From: Micrasema longulum
Taxonomy: Eukaryota > Arthropoda > Insecta > Trichoptera > Brachycentridae
DNA: 64,000 nucleotides
Direction of reading: 5' to 3'
NCBI GenBank assembly: GCA_022494885.1
Contig: JAGVSM010002980.1
Span: forward strand, 1-64,000
Under the pieces are notes generated by a model. The model worked only from the letters and a program-made list of their open reading frames with translations. It did no database searches and was not told the DNA's origin. The translations under genes and the position numbers were made by a program. Positions 10,590-23,456 of this stretch are shown piece after piece (position 1 is the first letter of the stretch; each line of letters opens with the position of its first letter).

Positions 10590-13500
10590 ATGGTGGAAAA
10601 TAATAAAATTGAGCTGACTGAAGCAGAAGCTGAACTGTATGACCGTCAAATCAGGCTATGGGGTCTAGATTCCCAGAAACGGTATGATATTATTGTAATA
10701 CAAGGTTATGTTAAATGTCAGTTACTAATGGATTTTGTAAGATTTTACCCGTGTATCTTTAATTAATATTTTAGCCTACGCGGGGCTCGTATCCTCTTAA
10801 TAGGAATAAAGGGATTTGGCGCAGAAGTGGCCAAGAATATCATATTATCCGGAGTCAAGAGCGTCACTCTTCTGGATCACCAGGATTTGACGCCAGCAGA
10901 TTCATGCGCCCAATTTTTAGCACCCGCTGATAAAATTGGATGCAATGTAAGTTACTTAATTATGTATTTTTTTAAATCGCAGAATGGTTGAAACCTGATT
11001 TAAAATCATTAACATGCAATGACATAAATCATGTAATCAAATGCATTGCTCCTTATAATCGCTTTAGTAAAGCACCCTTGAGCTAATATATTACGAAAGA
11101 GGCGCTATTCAAGTTATGGATAGATAATGTCATTCGGGTAAAATGAATGCTTGAATAGTAAAAACATAAGAAAAATAAGTATATGCGAGAGTTGACGTAT
11201 GATAAGGAATGCCAATTTTTAGATTTCATAATCAATGACAAAATGTATGAAGTGGTAAAAACTCAAATTGCATGCCAAGAAAGTTATTTTTTTGTACTAT
11301 AATTAAACTAAATCTGCCTAGACCAGTGGTCGGCAAACCCCGGCTTGCGAGCCGTATGTCGCTCATAACCTGCTCAAGTGCGGCTCACTCAGCGTATATT
11401 TCACTTTTTGTTTGATTTAGTTTGACCACGGGCCCTCCTAATAAAGAACTATTAGGATTATCGCCACTGAAAGATCAAACACGTGGCTAGGATATTGCAA
11501 ATTCTGTCAATTAATGCACAAAAATTAATCACGAGATTCTAGTTTACCACAGTATCCATTAAGAAGCGTTTTGTGTAGACATTTCCAGAAAATAATTAAA
11601 TGTAATGGAATTGATAATTATAATCGAGTTGTGGTCCTGTGACTAGTGTCTTGGACTCACGGACTAAAGGTCTGTGGTTGGAATCCCAACTTGATTCCAT
11701 TTTCTAATAGTGAGTTATTTACAACTCGTTGAAAATGGCCCTCAAAATTAAATTTTGGGGTAAATCATAAGAACGCAAATATTTATTTTTCTTTAAATAA
11801 AAAAATTAAAAAAAATTGTCGACACAATTATTGTAGATTAAGCTCTTTATCGTTGCCAATTAGGAAGTTCAGTGTTTTAAAAAAATATTTTAATAGACTA
11901 TTAAACGAAGACATAATTTTAAATTAATATTTATCTTAAAATTTGTTGCAACAGAGAGAAAAAACATTTTTGAGAAGGGAATATGGTAGTCTAGGCATTT
12001 ACAGGGCTTATGACCTGTCATTGGCTGGTTTAAGTGGCAACTTTACACACTGCTTAACATTCACCATTCTGCCTATGACGAACATCCACATTTCCTCAAC
12101 TCTTCCATCCGTTGACTTTTGTGAAGTAAAAGAGCTGAAACCTTTATCATGTGAGTGAGATTCATCTGGCTGAACCAATTCACCTACTAGGCAACGCCTG
12201 AAAACAATTTTCCAATTTGTATACTTCTTTTTTTACCGGGTAGTTAATTAAACAATAATATTTATGTGCCGTATTATCAGCGCTATGATTTTTTAAAGTT
12301 TTTGCGACATCTCAAGTTATCTTCCGCTACTTCTCGGCCAGTTCTGCCAATCGGTCCGTTTTCAGTAAGTAAACTGGAAATCTTTCACATTATTGGTTGA
12401 TTTGTATGAACTAGTGACGTTGTGCAAAGTAGTTTGTTTTTATTATTTTTTTGTACATTTTCAAGAAACTTTGCCGTATAATTTATCTCATTTGAGCCGT
12501 TGACGTGATGATAATTTTTCTGTGTCCTTTCTTGTGTCCTAGTGTTTCATCAAGATTATCAATAGATGTCTCCGAGCGTACCTAAATTCGTTCAGAATAC
12601 TTGACCTCGATGCGTAAAGCATGTACGAAGGCGCGCGTCTTTATGCATTATTTTTGTATGGTTGGCCCTCCGAGCGTGGAAACGGAGAGCGCATTTATGC
12701 GCTTAATGCACTTCACCGATTAATTTGAATACAACATAAGCCATTATTCTGTATTTGAGATTGTGATTGAATGTTTTATACCGTACAAAAGTGCATAATA
12801 TATCTCCATTATTTGAACAAGGAAATTGTTAAGCGTAATTCAGTAGTACAGTAGTTTCCATTTGTTTGGATAAAACGCAAATCATGTATATCTTAAAAAC
12901 AAAACACTAATGTTTAAAGCAAAACTATTGACTTGTGATAGTTTTATAATCTCCTGTAAATTTATCATTGGCAAAGTATTTGGGCGAGTGATCGTGGATC
13001 GCCTTGCGGTCGCCTCTTGCTGCGTTGCCTACGGGTGCAATACCACACCATCCACATACACTTGCATCTATCTTGGTACGGATTTACCTACATAGATAGA
13101 TGCAACAAAAAACTAACAATGGAAAATTTACATACATTATACTATACTGGGAGGTATAATAGATAAATATTTTTTCTAATGTATGTATTGTTTATTTTAT
13201 TATTATATGAAAAATATGATATTTTTCCAGAGGGCTGAAGCTTCCAGAGAGCGTGCCCAGAACCTGAATCCCATGGTGGCCGTAAGCGTGGATAAGACTC
13301 CAGTGGCCGACCTGCCGGACTCGTACTTCACCAACTTCGAGGTGGTCTGCGCCATGGACTGCATCCAGCGACAGCTCGTCCGCATCAACACTGTCTGCCG
13401 CGCCGCGGGCGTCAAGTTCTTCTGTGGCCAGGTCTGGGGCATGTTCGGGTATACCTTTGCCGATCTGCAGATTCACGAGTTCGCCGAGTAAGTTGGCCCA

Positions 13501-16500
13501 CTCTAAACTATTTCGTAGTAACCTGAGATTCTAATTTCATAAAGAAATCGATTTTACAAATATGCAATCTGGCAACATGTAAGAGACAGAAAATAGTTTT
13601 CAGGTAAAAATCCTAAAAGAGGAAATTGAGTGGGGACAAATCATCCTTAAGGTCCCGGGTTCAATTGTATTAAAAAAGAATTATGAATTTTATGGAAACT
13701 AATTATCTTTTGTCAAATAACCAGTTTGGATTTAGACCTAATTGCAGTACAGATGATGCAATATTTAAACTTACACATGAAATTTATTCTGGTCTAGATG
13801 CGAATATGAAAATTTTAACAATTTTTTTAGATCTTGAAAAAGCATTTGATACAGTAAATCACAGAATTTTAATATGTAAATTACGTCAAATTGGCATTAA
13901 AATTAAGTGCTTGTTGTTTTTTGAAAGTTACTTAGCAAATAGACTGCATGCACCAGGATCGGAATTAATGTTAGTAATACTAAGACCGTTATACACGGAG
14001 TCCCACAAGGAACGGTTCTTGGCCCTTTGATGTTTCTTATATATATTAATGATCTTTGTAATAAAGCTGTCCCTGGTAAATTAGTTTCTTATGCAGATGA
14101 TACTGCAATAATTGTAAAAAGTGATACCTGGGATAATACTTTCAAAAAAGCCAATATATGTATAACTATTATCAAGGAGTGGTTAAATCAAAATCTTCTC
14201 TCGCTAAATTATAATAAAACACTGTTTATTCCATTTTACAACTCAAAATCATCTTCCCCTTCTTCTTCCCTTAATGTAATGTTTCATAATAAATATTGTA
14301 ATCTTGACATATGTAATAACTGTGAAAACATGAAGTCTGAAAGGTGCATAAAATACCTGGGAGTAATCATTGACTGTCAACTTAAACGGACTAATCATCT
14401 TGAAGTAATTGTTAATAAGCTAAGATATTTAACCTATGTGTTCAAACGACTAAGTATTTACGCCCAGCTAAATACGATTAAAATTGTATATTATGCACTT
14501 GTTGTACAGTCATCGCTTTCCTATGGAATAATTGGATTGGGGGGAATTTACAACAATCATATTAAACCATTAGAAACTATTCAAAAATTTATATTAAAAA
14601 TAATGCTTCACAAAAATCGCACTTTTCCCTCTTTCCAATTGTTCCAAGAAGCTAAACTTTTAGATCTAAGACAAATATATTGTTTTCAATGTTTAAAATA
14701 TATATTTAAGAACCAAAATTTATTTACAAGTAATTCAAATAGATCAAGTCAAAAAAGGAATCGTGTGTTAGAAATACCACATTGTAAAACGAGGCTCGCA
14801 CAGAGACATGCATATTTTATAGGCCCAAAAATTTTTAATTTTTTTTTTTACTGATAATATTTCATTGAACCAAACTTTCAAAATTTTCCTTCTTTTAAAA
14901 AACATGCACTATCCTGGATTCAAACTAAAGATATGAACCCTTTTTTTCTATGATTTATTTGGTTGCCCTTTAAGGAATATTTTTGTGTTTTTTTTTTAAA
15001 TATTTTTATTTCCTTTTTTAATTATTATAAAAAAAAAATACCATAATATCTTTTACAGAATATTTTATTTTTTCTTTCTTATGTTATACAAAAATATTAT
15101 AACTGTCCATTATTTACTATAGGAGCAAAAATTCATTAACATTTTCTTGTATACCCACGAACAGGCCATGCCTTTGTGGGATTTTTTGTTTACTATTTTT
15201 CTATTAATATGTATTTCATTGATATGTAATTATGCTTTATTTTTTTTAATACTCTGTTTTATTATTATGTTTATTGTAAAAAACAAAAAAAATTAAATAA
15301 AAAAAAAATTCTTGGCAGGATTGACATCAAATAATTATTTTATAGGTGGTTTACAGTGACCAACCAAAGTTTCGGTAAATAAAATGAGTTTTGGCCGTGG
15401 TTTTGCCAAAAATTGGCCGAAATCTGCAGTCGGGATGTATCGGATTACGTTTGACTCTACTCTGATGCATCTTATGGCTCGTGACTCGGCCACTTGACCC
15501 GTGACCTTTAGTTTATTTCGGCTTTCAGCCAGTAAGGATTTAATGAACTCATAAGGTTTAACAATAAAAAAAGTCTAATTTTTGACGTTATGAAATGACT
15601 TGCCGAAACTAGAACAGAAGCCGAAATTCGGTTTCAGTTTTGACTAAAAATCTTTTTCGGTTGGCCACTGGTGGTTTAACACTGCAATATTTCACTGTTC
15701 CTGGACTAGTATCTGAAGCGTAAGACTGATCACCTTACCTTTGTATAACATTTGATCAAGGTTTGCTGCATTTGGCTTCAGGAAGATGATGAGTACTGAT
15801 AGTGAATTTGCGGAACTTGAGAAAGTTAGATAAAAATAAGCTAGATTTGTCTTGGACAAGTAAAAATCCACCAACAACTAACATTAATTAAAGCGTATTA
15901 TTAGCTTTAAGCTGCTCGGTTAAAACATCCGACCTTGCCAATTTACTCTTAAATCGTGTTAAGTGAAGCCTTGTATCGTTAATTCAGGGACCTGGTGCAC
16001 TACAAGGCGGCCAAGCACAAGGCCGATGGAAAGGCAGAGACCAAGGGCGAAACGGTGACCACAACAGTGCGGCGAACAGCCACCTTCGTCCCTCTAGAAG
16101 CGGCCCTCCAAGTGGACTGGACAGACAAGCAGTACTCTTCTCGCCTCAGGAAGGGAGACCCCTCCTATTTTGTCACCAAAGGTAATACCTTCTAGCCTTG
16201 CATGTCGAGCATCCGATAAAATAGAGTCATAACTAAAACAAACAGAATTTCCGGGAGAGCCTGAAAACTAAAACAACACCTTGTCTTAATGCAATAAATA
16301 ATTAAAAAATGCTATTAAATTTTTTAAAGAAAATCTCAATTGTCCTAAAGAAAATAGATATATGTATTGTTGAAGAATGCCCGCATCCAAATAAAAGCCT
16401 TCGTGTAGTGCGTCAACAAGCTGTTTAATTTTAAAGATAGAATTATGCGTATTTTTTAGTATATGAGAGTTTCAAAAATTATTTATTCTGTATACTTAAC

Positions 16501-18620
16501 GTTACGACTATTTTATCGGATGTGTGATATGTTAAAAAAATAAACATTAGGTGAACAAATTAGTTTCTGCAGTTTTTCATAAAAAAATTGGCATTTATTG
16601 TGAAAGAACGGAACCTTATGTTTTATTCGAAGTATTGTCCATCGCTTGCCACTACTTTTTCCCATCTTTTTGGCAGCACTCGGATTCCGTGACGGAAGAA
16701 TGCTTCATCATTTGAGGCTATCCACGAATCGACTCAATTTTTGGTATCTTCATATGATGTAAAGTGCTGCTCAGCCAGGCCATGTGTTATCGATCGGAAC
16801 AAGTAGTAGTCCGAAGAGGCAATGTCTGGTGAATACGGCGGGTGGGGTAAAACGGGGACGAGCATTATCATGCAGGAAAATCACTTAGTCGTGTCTGGAG
16901 TAGTAGTGGGTGCGCTTTTCCTCGAGTGCTCGTCTCAATCTCATCAATTGGTTTTGTTCAGTTTGAGCAATGCATAATACACGACACCAAGCTGATCCCA
17001 CCAAATACTCGAGAGTTTTTTTTCCATGAATGTTTGGCTTAGCTGTAGATGTTGAAGCATGATCATGTGGTCCCCGTGATTTCTTCCTTTTTGGATTATC
17101 ATAGTGGATCCATTATTCATCACCAGTGACTGCGATGCAGAAAAGCCTTTCGATTATGCCTGGCAAGCAACGTTTCACATGTGAAAAATCAGCATTCAAA
17201 GTTCCCGCAAATGACTCTTATTCGACTTAAAACTTTCACACACAAAATAATATATTATACTGATAAAAATTCACTTATATTTCAAGGTTATGTTGTTGAC
17301 AGATGCCCACCTTACGATAATGGCAGTTTACATCCGACATCTTTAACTATAACTTACTGGTGGCGCCATCTTTTAAACTGCAGAAACTTATTTGTACACC
17401 TAATTTTTCATTTTCATTTATTTTTGCACCACTACAGGCCAGTAGGCCCAATTACAGTGGTGAATTACATCACAGAACACCCAGGCTTGAGAAAAATTCA
17501 TTTTGATTTTTGTGTTCTCACCGGGAATCGAACCCGGAACCTTCCGAGCGTGAGTCAAGCGTCTTGACCACTACACCACGGAGGCCGACATACATCGGAT
17601 TCCCGTTTCACACCAGGGATACGTTTCATGCAACAATGTGAAAAAAAAATTGTACTGAAATAAAGAATAAATGGTGGATAGGTTTTTCTTGTACAAAAAT
17701 CAATTCAGGATATAAGAAAGTTATTATCTACTGTATCCTCTCTAAAAAAATAGTAACAGAGATTATTCACCGTCATTATCAGGGTGGGTCGGTGTGTGAA
17801 GTAAAGCCAGAATTCTGGACTCGATAGCTACTCTCGGATGAAAATGCTAAAAAAGGAATTCTTGTTGGAATTGTAGTGGTTGACACATTCGCTTACCATT
17901 CATGAAGCCCTAGATTTGATCGCTGGCAGGGTTGACATCAGAGAGGTGAAAAATGTCAATGTCCAAAGTAATATTGTTCAACAATACCACGCAACAATCG
18001 AAAGAAATGCGTAGTTAAATACACATTTTTTCTGGTCTTCAAACTTTTGTACCCAAGCATACCCTGGAATATCATATTATATCAAGACTCTCAGCACTTG
18101 AACATGTAAATACTAAAATACACAGATTCGCCTTCTTTCTCCTTGAATTATACAAACACTTTACCCTCCCATTAACTTAATTCTTACTAAATTATCTTAT
18201 AAACTATTAGGATTTCTTAAATTACGCCTCATTCTTCGGGGATCTCCAGAAAAACACCAATATGGTTATTCACTATCAAAGTTTTTAAAAGTCACTTCGA
18301 TCTATTTGTTTTCAGTACTTCTACGTTTCCGCACAGAAAAGGGACGAGATCCCGATCCAGAATTGCGAGAGAAGGATATAGAAACCCTCCTGTCCTTGAA
18401 AAGCGCAATTTTGGAAGAGTGCGGAGTACCCCTGGACTATGTCCCTGACTCTCAGCTCAGGAATGTGTTTGCGGAAGTCTCTCCGGCCTGCGCTATCGTA
18501 GGCGGGGTCATGGGACAAGAGATCATCAAGGCAGTAAGCCAGAAGGAGCCCCCCCATAACAACATGTTTTTCTTCAATCCCGAAAAGTGTGTCGGCTTCA
18601 TTGAAACTTACGGAAATTAA
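10590..18620 (+). CDS. SAE1: SUMO-activating enzyme subunit 1 (Aos1)
   Basis: Five exons: 10590-10681, 10775-10946, 13231-13487, 15988-16181, 18316-18620. They total 1,020 nt, giving 339 residues, close to the usual 340-350. SAE1 is the regulatory half of the SUMO E1. With UBA2 it adenylates SUMO and passes it to UBC9, mainly in the nucleus. Residues 18-26 are YDRQIRLWG, the family's N-terminal signature. The nucleotide-binding loop is IGIKGFGAEVAKN (40-52), followed by LLDHQDLTPAD. Exon 3 gives RAQNLNPMV, a run matching FTNFEVV, and VKFFCGQVWGMFGYTFADLQ. Exon 5 gives FRTEKGRDPDPE, CAIVGGVMGQEIIKAVSQ and PPHNNMFFFNPE, the conserved adenylation-domain end. The catalytic Cys is on UBA2, so none is expected. 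Introns 2, 3 and 4 hold SINE/foldback, LINE and mariner insertions. Confidence 0.97.
11625..11815 (+). repeat. SINE-A copy (tRNA-like head) in SAE1 intron 2
   Basis: Starts GTTGTGGTCCTGTGACTAG, with a degraded B-box region GTGGTTGGAATCC. It has a shared body (TAGTGAGTTATTTACAACTC) and tail (GTAAATCATAAGAACGCAAA). Related copies are near 30500, 36311, 41300 (minus), 45150, 49200 and 51785. Confidence 0.7.
11943..12125 (+). repeat. Foldback family copy in SAE1 intron 2
   Basis: Forward arm with CAACAGAGAGAAAAAACATT, GGCATTTACAGGGCTTATGA and CCTGTCATTGGCTGGTTTAA, ending near TTTCCTCAACTCTTCC. Confidence 0.7.
13640..15315 (+). mobile_element. 5'-truncated LINE (RT domain) in SAE1 intron 3
   Basis: Two overlapping frames (13683-14030 and 14027-14854) together encode a reverse transcriptase: NNQFGFRPNCSTDDAI, FLDLEKAFDTVNH (first catalytic Asp), then FLIYINDL and VSYADDTAI (catalytic YADD). 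The tail has RCIKYLGVIID and LETIQKFILKIML. A small indel near 13965-13985 shifts the frame, because GVPQGTVLGP is only readable after changing frame. A long AT-rich 3' UTR ends at about 15280-15315 in an A-rich tail. Its 3' UTR is shared, inverted, with 26740-27225. Same strand as SAE1. Confidence 0.8.
16209..16525. mobile_element. MITE-like element D, copy 1
   Basis: Ends are inverted repeats: CATCCGATAAAATAGAGTC at the left, and ACGACTATTTTATCGGATG at the right. The interior resembles 59291-59786 (GGGAGAGCCTGAAAACTAAA, TTTTTTAAAGAAAATCTCAA). In SAE1 intron 4. Confidence 0.55.
16550..17400 (-). mobile_element. mariner-family element, inactivated
   Basis: Inverted termini GGTGAACAAATTAGTTTCTG at the left and the complement of GGTGTACAAATAAGTTTCTG at the right, each next to a TA. 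The minus strand between them reads as a decayed mariner transposase C-terminus: SDYYLFRSITHGLAEQHF and ASNDEAFFRHGIRVLPKRWE. It is shorter than a full mariner (about 1.3 kb) and carries stops. In SAE1 intron 4. Confidence 0.75.
17408..17590 (-). repeat. SINE-B copy with tRNA-like head
   Basis: The minus strand starts GCCTCCGTGGTGTAGTGGTC (box A-like) and contains GGTTCGATTCC (box B). The acceptor-stem halves GCCTCCG and TGAGAAC do not pair, so this is a tRNA-derived SINE rather than a tRNA gene. The body AATTCACCACTGTAATTGGG recurs in the 37-kb tandem repeat, and more distantly near 57,020. Confidence 0.7.
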
Positions 18621-19139
18621 ATACTATTTATTACTATATCGGGTCTTCATTTTCATGCAGGACAAATTGTTAATTTTAAGATATTTTGTAAGATTTTTTT
18701 CATGATTATTTAAAAAACCTACTTGAGTATCAAAATCATAATTTTTATATGGAAAATACATGTATTAACTGTATTAAATTGTTTGATTTCAACCCATTTC
18801 TATAAAACCCAAACTCAAATTATTATTCTTTAAAAAGAAAAAAAATCCAACCAATATTAAATTGACATAAGTACCTACACAATAATGTACGCATGAAACA
18901 CAATGCTAATCTATTAGGCACTGGAAAATCAATCTATGGCATAACAAAATATTATTCTATTATTAAATCGAAAACTGTCATAAGTTGTTCTTAAATTAGC
19001 TAAAGTTTTACAAATGAAGGGTATTAAAAAAAAAGCTGAATGTATTACAATAAACTTAATAAATGTGTCGTGGTATGTTCTGTGTAATAATGTCCATATG
19101 TAGTTTTTTGTTTTCATTTTAGCAAATTTTATTGAACCG

Positions 19140-22100
19140 ATGGATGTTTTTAACAATGGGGTGCATTATTCTTTGTCAGATGGGAAATACATTGACCAAG
19201 GGTGGACCATTCTACCTGATCATAAAATATTAAGAAAGGTATAAGAATACTTAGTGTCACTACACCAAGCAGATTAAAAATCCAACGCACAGGATGTAAA
19301 CACATAGCTAGCCCAAAGCAGCGGCGAGATATCTCTGTACAATAAATTATTAGATAATCGGACTTCTAGGTTTGCAAAGGGTCCGACTGAATTAAATTAT
19401 ATGGTTATTATCTTGTTTTTACGTTCCTCGATTTTACGTTTTCCCGTTTTTTACACTGAAATGTTCAGGACCTATTATTCTTCATACATTCTCATACAAA
19501 TATTCCCCCCAATTAACGTTTTTTACATTTTTCATAACCCCGGTTTTAAGCTTTAAAAAATTTCGGAATTCATTTGATGTGTCAAAAAACCAAAATTATG
19601 TCGTAATAATGATGCCGCGGCCCGCGCGTCACCGCGTGTGCCACTCGAATGAAGAATAAAAACAGGTAAACAACTAATAAAAGATAAATTATTGTCTTAA
19701 CATAAATTCAAAGCAGGTGCAGTGTAATTTACCTTTTTGTTTAAGTGTTCCTAGTTCCTTTAGGGTTAGTCTTAGTTTTCATTTGAACAAAAACGTCACA
19801 TTGACTTGTACAAATCATTATACGCAGTTGACAAACAATAAAGTTTTTATATCATTAAATTGCGATGTTTAAAACATAACAATAGAAATATTTAAAGTTA
19901 TAAAAAAGATGGTTTAAAAAGCCGCGAACTATTTGACAGTTGTTTTTAGTGATGCCATAGAAAAAAAAGTGATACCGTATAAATAAAATTTCCCAACATT
20001 TAGGGGAAAAAATATTTTATGCAAATAGAAAATTCTATTCACTTCTATTTCAGTTTTTTTTTTATTTACACATAAAATAATTTTAACAAGCTGTTTTTAA
20101 ATATTTAAAAAAAAACAGATTACAAAATATAGTTTGAAAAAATATAAAAATATTTTTAATGAAATCATTGAAAATGGGTAAAAAAAATATTGTCAATTTC
20201 CACTTATCACCGTTTTTACTATTTTTCTGGAAGTATATATACACTATAGTGTAGCAAATCATTTTTTTAAAATGTTATTCCTCTTTTTTTCATACATTTT
20301 TCATTTCTTCACTAGCTTTTTCCTCAGTTTTACACTTTTTTTCTTGCTCCCTTGAAAAACGTAAAAATGGGGTTTTACTGTATTGGAAATAGGTTATTAA
20401 TTATATATATTGTTAAACAGGTAAACTACCTAACTTCAGTATTTGATTATTTAAAAACATTAATTTACTAACATATCTACGTGTTCATATTAAAATTGTG
20501 AATTTCAGGTTTATCTCACTGTTGCTTTGTGTTAATGACATGTATATATATATATATTATTTTTTATTAAAATCAGAACTCATACAAGACGGTAAGAGAT
20601 TTACCGGTGTTTTTCCATATAGTAAACTGGAATATTTATGAGATTTTCTCAGTAACATAATTTGTATTATCTTGATGAAAGCCACTCGGAATTTTAGAAT
20701 TGACAGAGAGACCTGGAAGGTTTGTGGACGCCATATGGTTTAACTAGAGAGCAGACATGATGATATCAATAACCATAAAGATATATGATGTTCTGTTATT
20801 GTAATAGATTGCCAGTTAGTTCAACTAGTATGGAAAAATTGTAAAAATCAAAAATAACTCTCTATCTAGACTCTAGACAGATATTTTTTTCAGGAGAAAA
20901 TTTATTATGCTTGGCCTACTAAAAAGACCAAAAATGACTGGCTTGCTAGAAATGAAATATTGAGTCGGGTATTTTACAAACGAGGCTCAATACTTGCTCA
21001 ATTTGATGAAAATAGCATTAAAGTCTTTTACAAGTGCGGAAACCCAGCAATTGATATTAAAGTTTACCATCTCAAAGGTAATCTAAGAACATAATTTGTT
21101 CTTGATATTTTTTAAAACACGTGACTTTCCATATTAAAAAAGGGGATTTTCACTTTATTTTATCATTCACAGATACAATCTTCAAAAGATTAATCGTTTA
21201 TGAAGATGGTATCGAAGCACCGCTGGCAGTTTTTGACACATTAGGGCGTGGAATTGTTTATGATAATATTGCCAATATAAGGTAACTTTGTTTTTTCTTT
21301 CCATTATGTTTTTAACCTTTTAGAATTTCTTTTTGATTAATTTATAATGGTCATTATCACTAGTATCTAAATTTGTTACAACAGAGAGGGAAAACATTTT
21401 TGACAAGAGAATTCTTAATAACTCCAGATCAGGAAATCCAGCCTGTCTACAAACATTTAAACATACTCAAAACATTGTTAATGACTAGTATGTTTAACTG
21501 AATGCATGGTACGCTCAATTCACTTATTATATTTATTTTAAATGCTTATCTCTTTGTGTAGGTTCAAATATAACCAGCTCGATGCAGAATTTTTTGATTC
21601 TGCTGTCGGGACTCCTAGACGCTGGAAATGGGTAGATATAATAGAACCCAAAGTATACGAACACATAATTAATGACACAATAATAGATCCACCAGATGAA
21701 GAAATTGATCAATTAGTTAAACAAGGTCAGGCAAATGTCAAAGGCAAAAAGGACAAATCCGGCGCTAATGAAAAGGTTAAAACACCCATGAAAGGAAAAA
21801 GTCTGACTGCTGTACGATCAGATAACTCGGAAGTTAAAAAAAGCATTAACCATGAAGCAAATACACCGGAGAAAGTAACTGGTCACTCGACAAAAATATT
21901 CAAAATGACTCAAATCAAGCCATTTCTTATGAAACTCAACGATTTCTTCACTCTCGTCATTTTTAATCAGCGGAATGTGAGTTTGCGATTTCGGTATGAT
22001 CGGAAGATTATGAAGATCGAGCTGGGAGTGATCTTGACACGCAAATTTATAGAGACACAGTTGATGGGCCTGGAAGAGGGAGCTACAATTTACGAAGAAG

Positions 22101-22222
22101 TTCCATCAAAATCAAAAAGTATAGCGGAAATACAAGAGAACATTCAAGAACTGAAAATGAATGTTATGAGACAGCTTAAATATGAAAAGTTGAAAAATGA
22201 ACATTTTTTAAAAATGGTTTAA
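19140..22222 (+). CDS. FAM194/ERICH6-like protein
   Basis: Exons 19140-19238 (acceptor at 19123, so coding may begin earlier), 20894-21077, 21173-21281 and 21562-22222. Phases agree and give 350 residues from the first in-exon ATG. The pattern follows the FAM194 domain of vertebrate ERICH6: repeated Tyr/Phe-Pro/Lys-x-Gly strands (VFYKCGNPAI, like the family's YPSGNxAV), then LAVFDTLGRGIVYDN, then RRWKWVDI. After a Lys-rich insertion (about 182-240: KGKKDKSG, KTPMKGKS) comes IKPFLMKLNDFFTLVIFN, matching the family's C-terminal strand block. A Glu/Lys-rich coiled coil ends the protein. Human ERICH6 is longer, with an acidic N-terminus not seen here. Its function is poorly known. AATAAA signals are at 22243 and 22258. 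The family call is from recall of motif layout. Confidence 0.65.
19239..20893. other. Intron 1 of the ERICH6-like gene
   Basis: AT-rich intron with few features. At about 20320-20386 it carries a repeat end (TTGCTCCCTTGAAAAACGTA, GGGGTTTTACTGTA) that recurs at 58620 and 62350. A (TA)n run is at about 20542-20556. Confidence 0.5.
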
Positions 22223-22747
22223 AAATAATAACCAAAATTCTTAATAAATTTTTATTTAATAAATCATAATATGTTGTAAGTTATGTATTTTATTCATTTT
22301 TTTTTATTTTTTTATATTACATTTTTATTTTTTTATTTATTTAGATTTTATATACGCATACTATATTTATATTAACGTTTCCCATTACGTAAAAGAAAAA
22401 ATAATTCTTGTGTACAGTCTGTCAATAAAGAGTAGAAAACAAGGGAGGGCGCCACTGTTGTTTAAATGGCAATACTAAAAATAGAACACACGCTGGAAAT
22501 GTAAAGCTGTGTATCCTACAATTTTGTAAAATATTAATTACACAAAAATATTTTTTCATTGCAATATAGATAGGTACCCACTGATCTCAAAATTAAATGA
22601 AATACAATAAATAACATACAAATATAACTTAATAGTAACATATTTTTAAAATCGAAACATACAGTAAAGATAGAATTGTTAATGTTTTTTAACACAAGTT
22701 GGTAGAAAAAAAAAAACATGTAACTTTAAATATAATATAAGGTGGTT
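22223..22747. other. Intergenic, convergent 3' ends
   Basis: Very AT-rich spacer between the ERICH6-like gene (plus) and the unrecognised minus-strand gene. It contains poly(A) signals for the former and homopolymer tracts. No other gene is visible. Confidence 0.5.
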
Positions 22748-23456
22748 TCATGTAGACGGTAACATTCCTCGTGTTTTAAAGATTTGTATAGAATACAAAC
22801 GGACAACCCCACCCCCCGTAAAACCATTATATTTGGCAATAATAGCGGGACACAGTGCATCAACATGGGCATAATCTGCCTGCGACCATCGTCTTACAGT
22901 CGTTATAGGGTTGTGTCCCAGATACAACATAAACTGGCTTCCGATCAAACCCGGAGTATCCGAAGAATCCTCTAAATATTCTGTCTCCAGATAAACATCC
23001 TCACTGTCTGATTCCCACTCAACATCGAAGATATCACCTTCCAGCATAACAGTAATTTCATCATGCATCAATTCCATTATTTTCTCTTTAAAAAAATGCA
23101 CAAAATCATATTATTTACATGTCTTCATAAAATTCCGACATATTAACCAATATATAAGTCTAAGCTTATAACCGAGTTTTAAATTAGTGATTTAAATTAG
23201 TACCAAATCACCTTGAAAGTTGATATGTATTTAGCTACTGGTACAACACCCTTTGACTACTAATGTAATTCCTGAAGTATATGAATTCGATGATCAAAAA
23301 ATGATACATTTATAAATATTTAAACCTCAAAACTATACAAATATATTAGTTTATACATCTTTTAACACTTATTTACAAAACGTAAAAGTAATATCTTACC
23401 TTATAAAAAAGTTTATATCCTTGTGACACCCAGCCAATTTGAACCGCCAAAAGCAT
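22748..23456 (-). CDS. Unrecognised two-exon gene, about 130 residues
   Basis: Proposed exons 23456-23400 (MLLAVQIGWVSQGYKLFYK, ending at a GTAAGA donor) and 23083-22748 (KIMELMHDEITVMLEGD onward, after an AG acceptor), in phase. The protein has a short hydrophobic N-terminus. An acidic stretch follows (IFDVEWESDSEDVYLETEYL), then IGSQFMLYLGHNPITTVRRW, SQADYAHVDALCPAIIAKYN and GFTGGGVVRLYSIQIFKTRG. The mix of conserved-looking Trp/Cys/Gly blocks and ordinary codon use suggests a real protein, but I do not recognise a family. The start and the acceptor are uncertain because overlapping AGAG sites exist. It is divergent from TRNAU1AP copy 1, with about 390 bp between starts, so they may share a promoter region. 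Confidence 0.4.

Noticed and set aside
13192..13476. Minus-strand ORFs opposite SAE1 exon 3.
   Set aside because: Shadows of a GC-rich coding exon with clear SAE1 identity on the plus strand.
17510..17590. Possible tRNA gene on the minus strand.
   Set aside because: Box A and box B are good but the acceptor-stem halves do not pair, and the body matches other repeat copies, so it is a SINE head.
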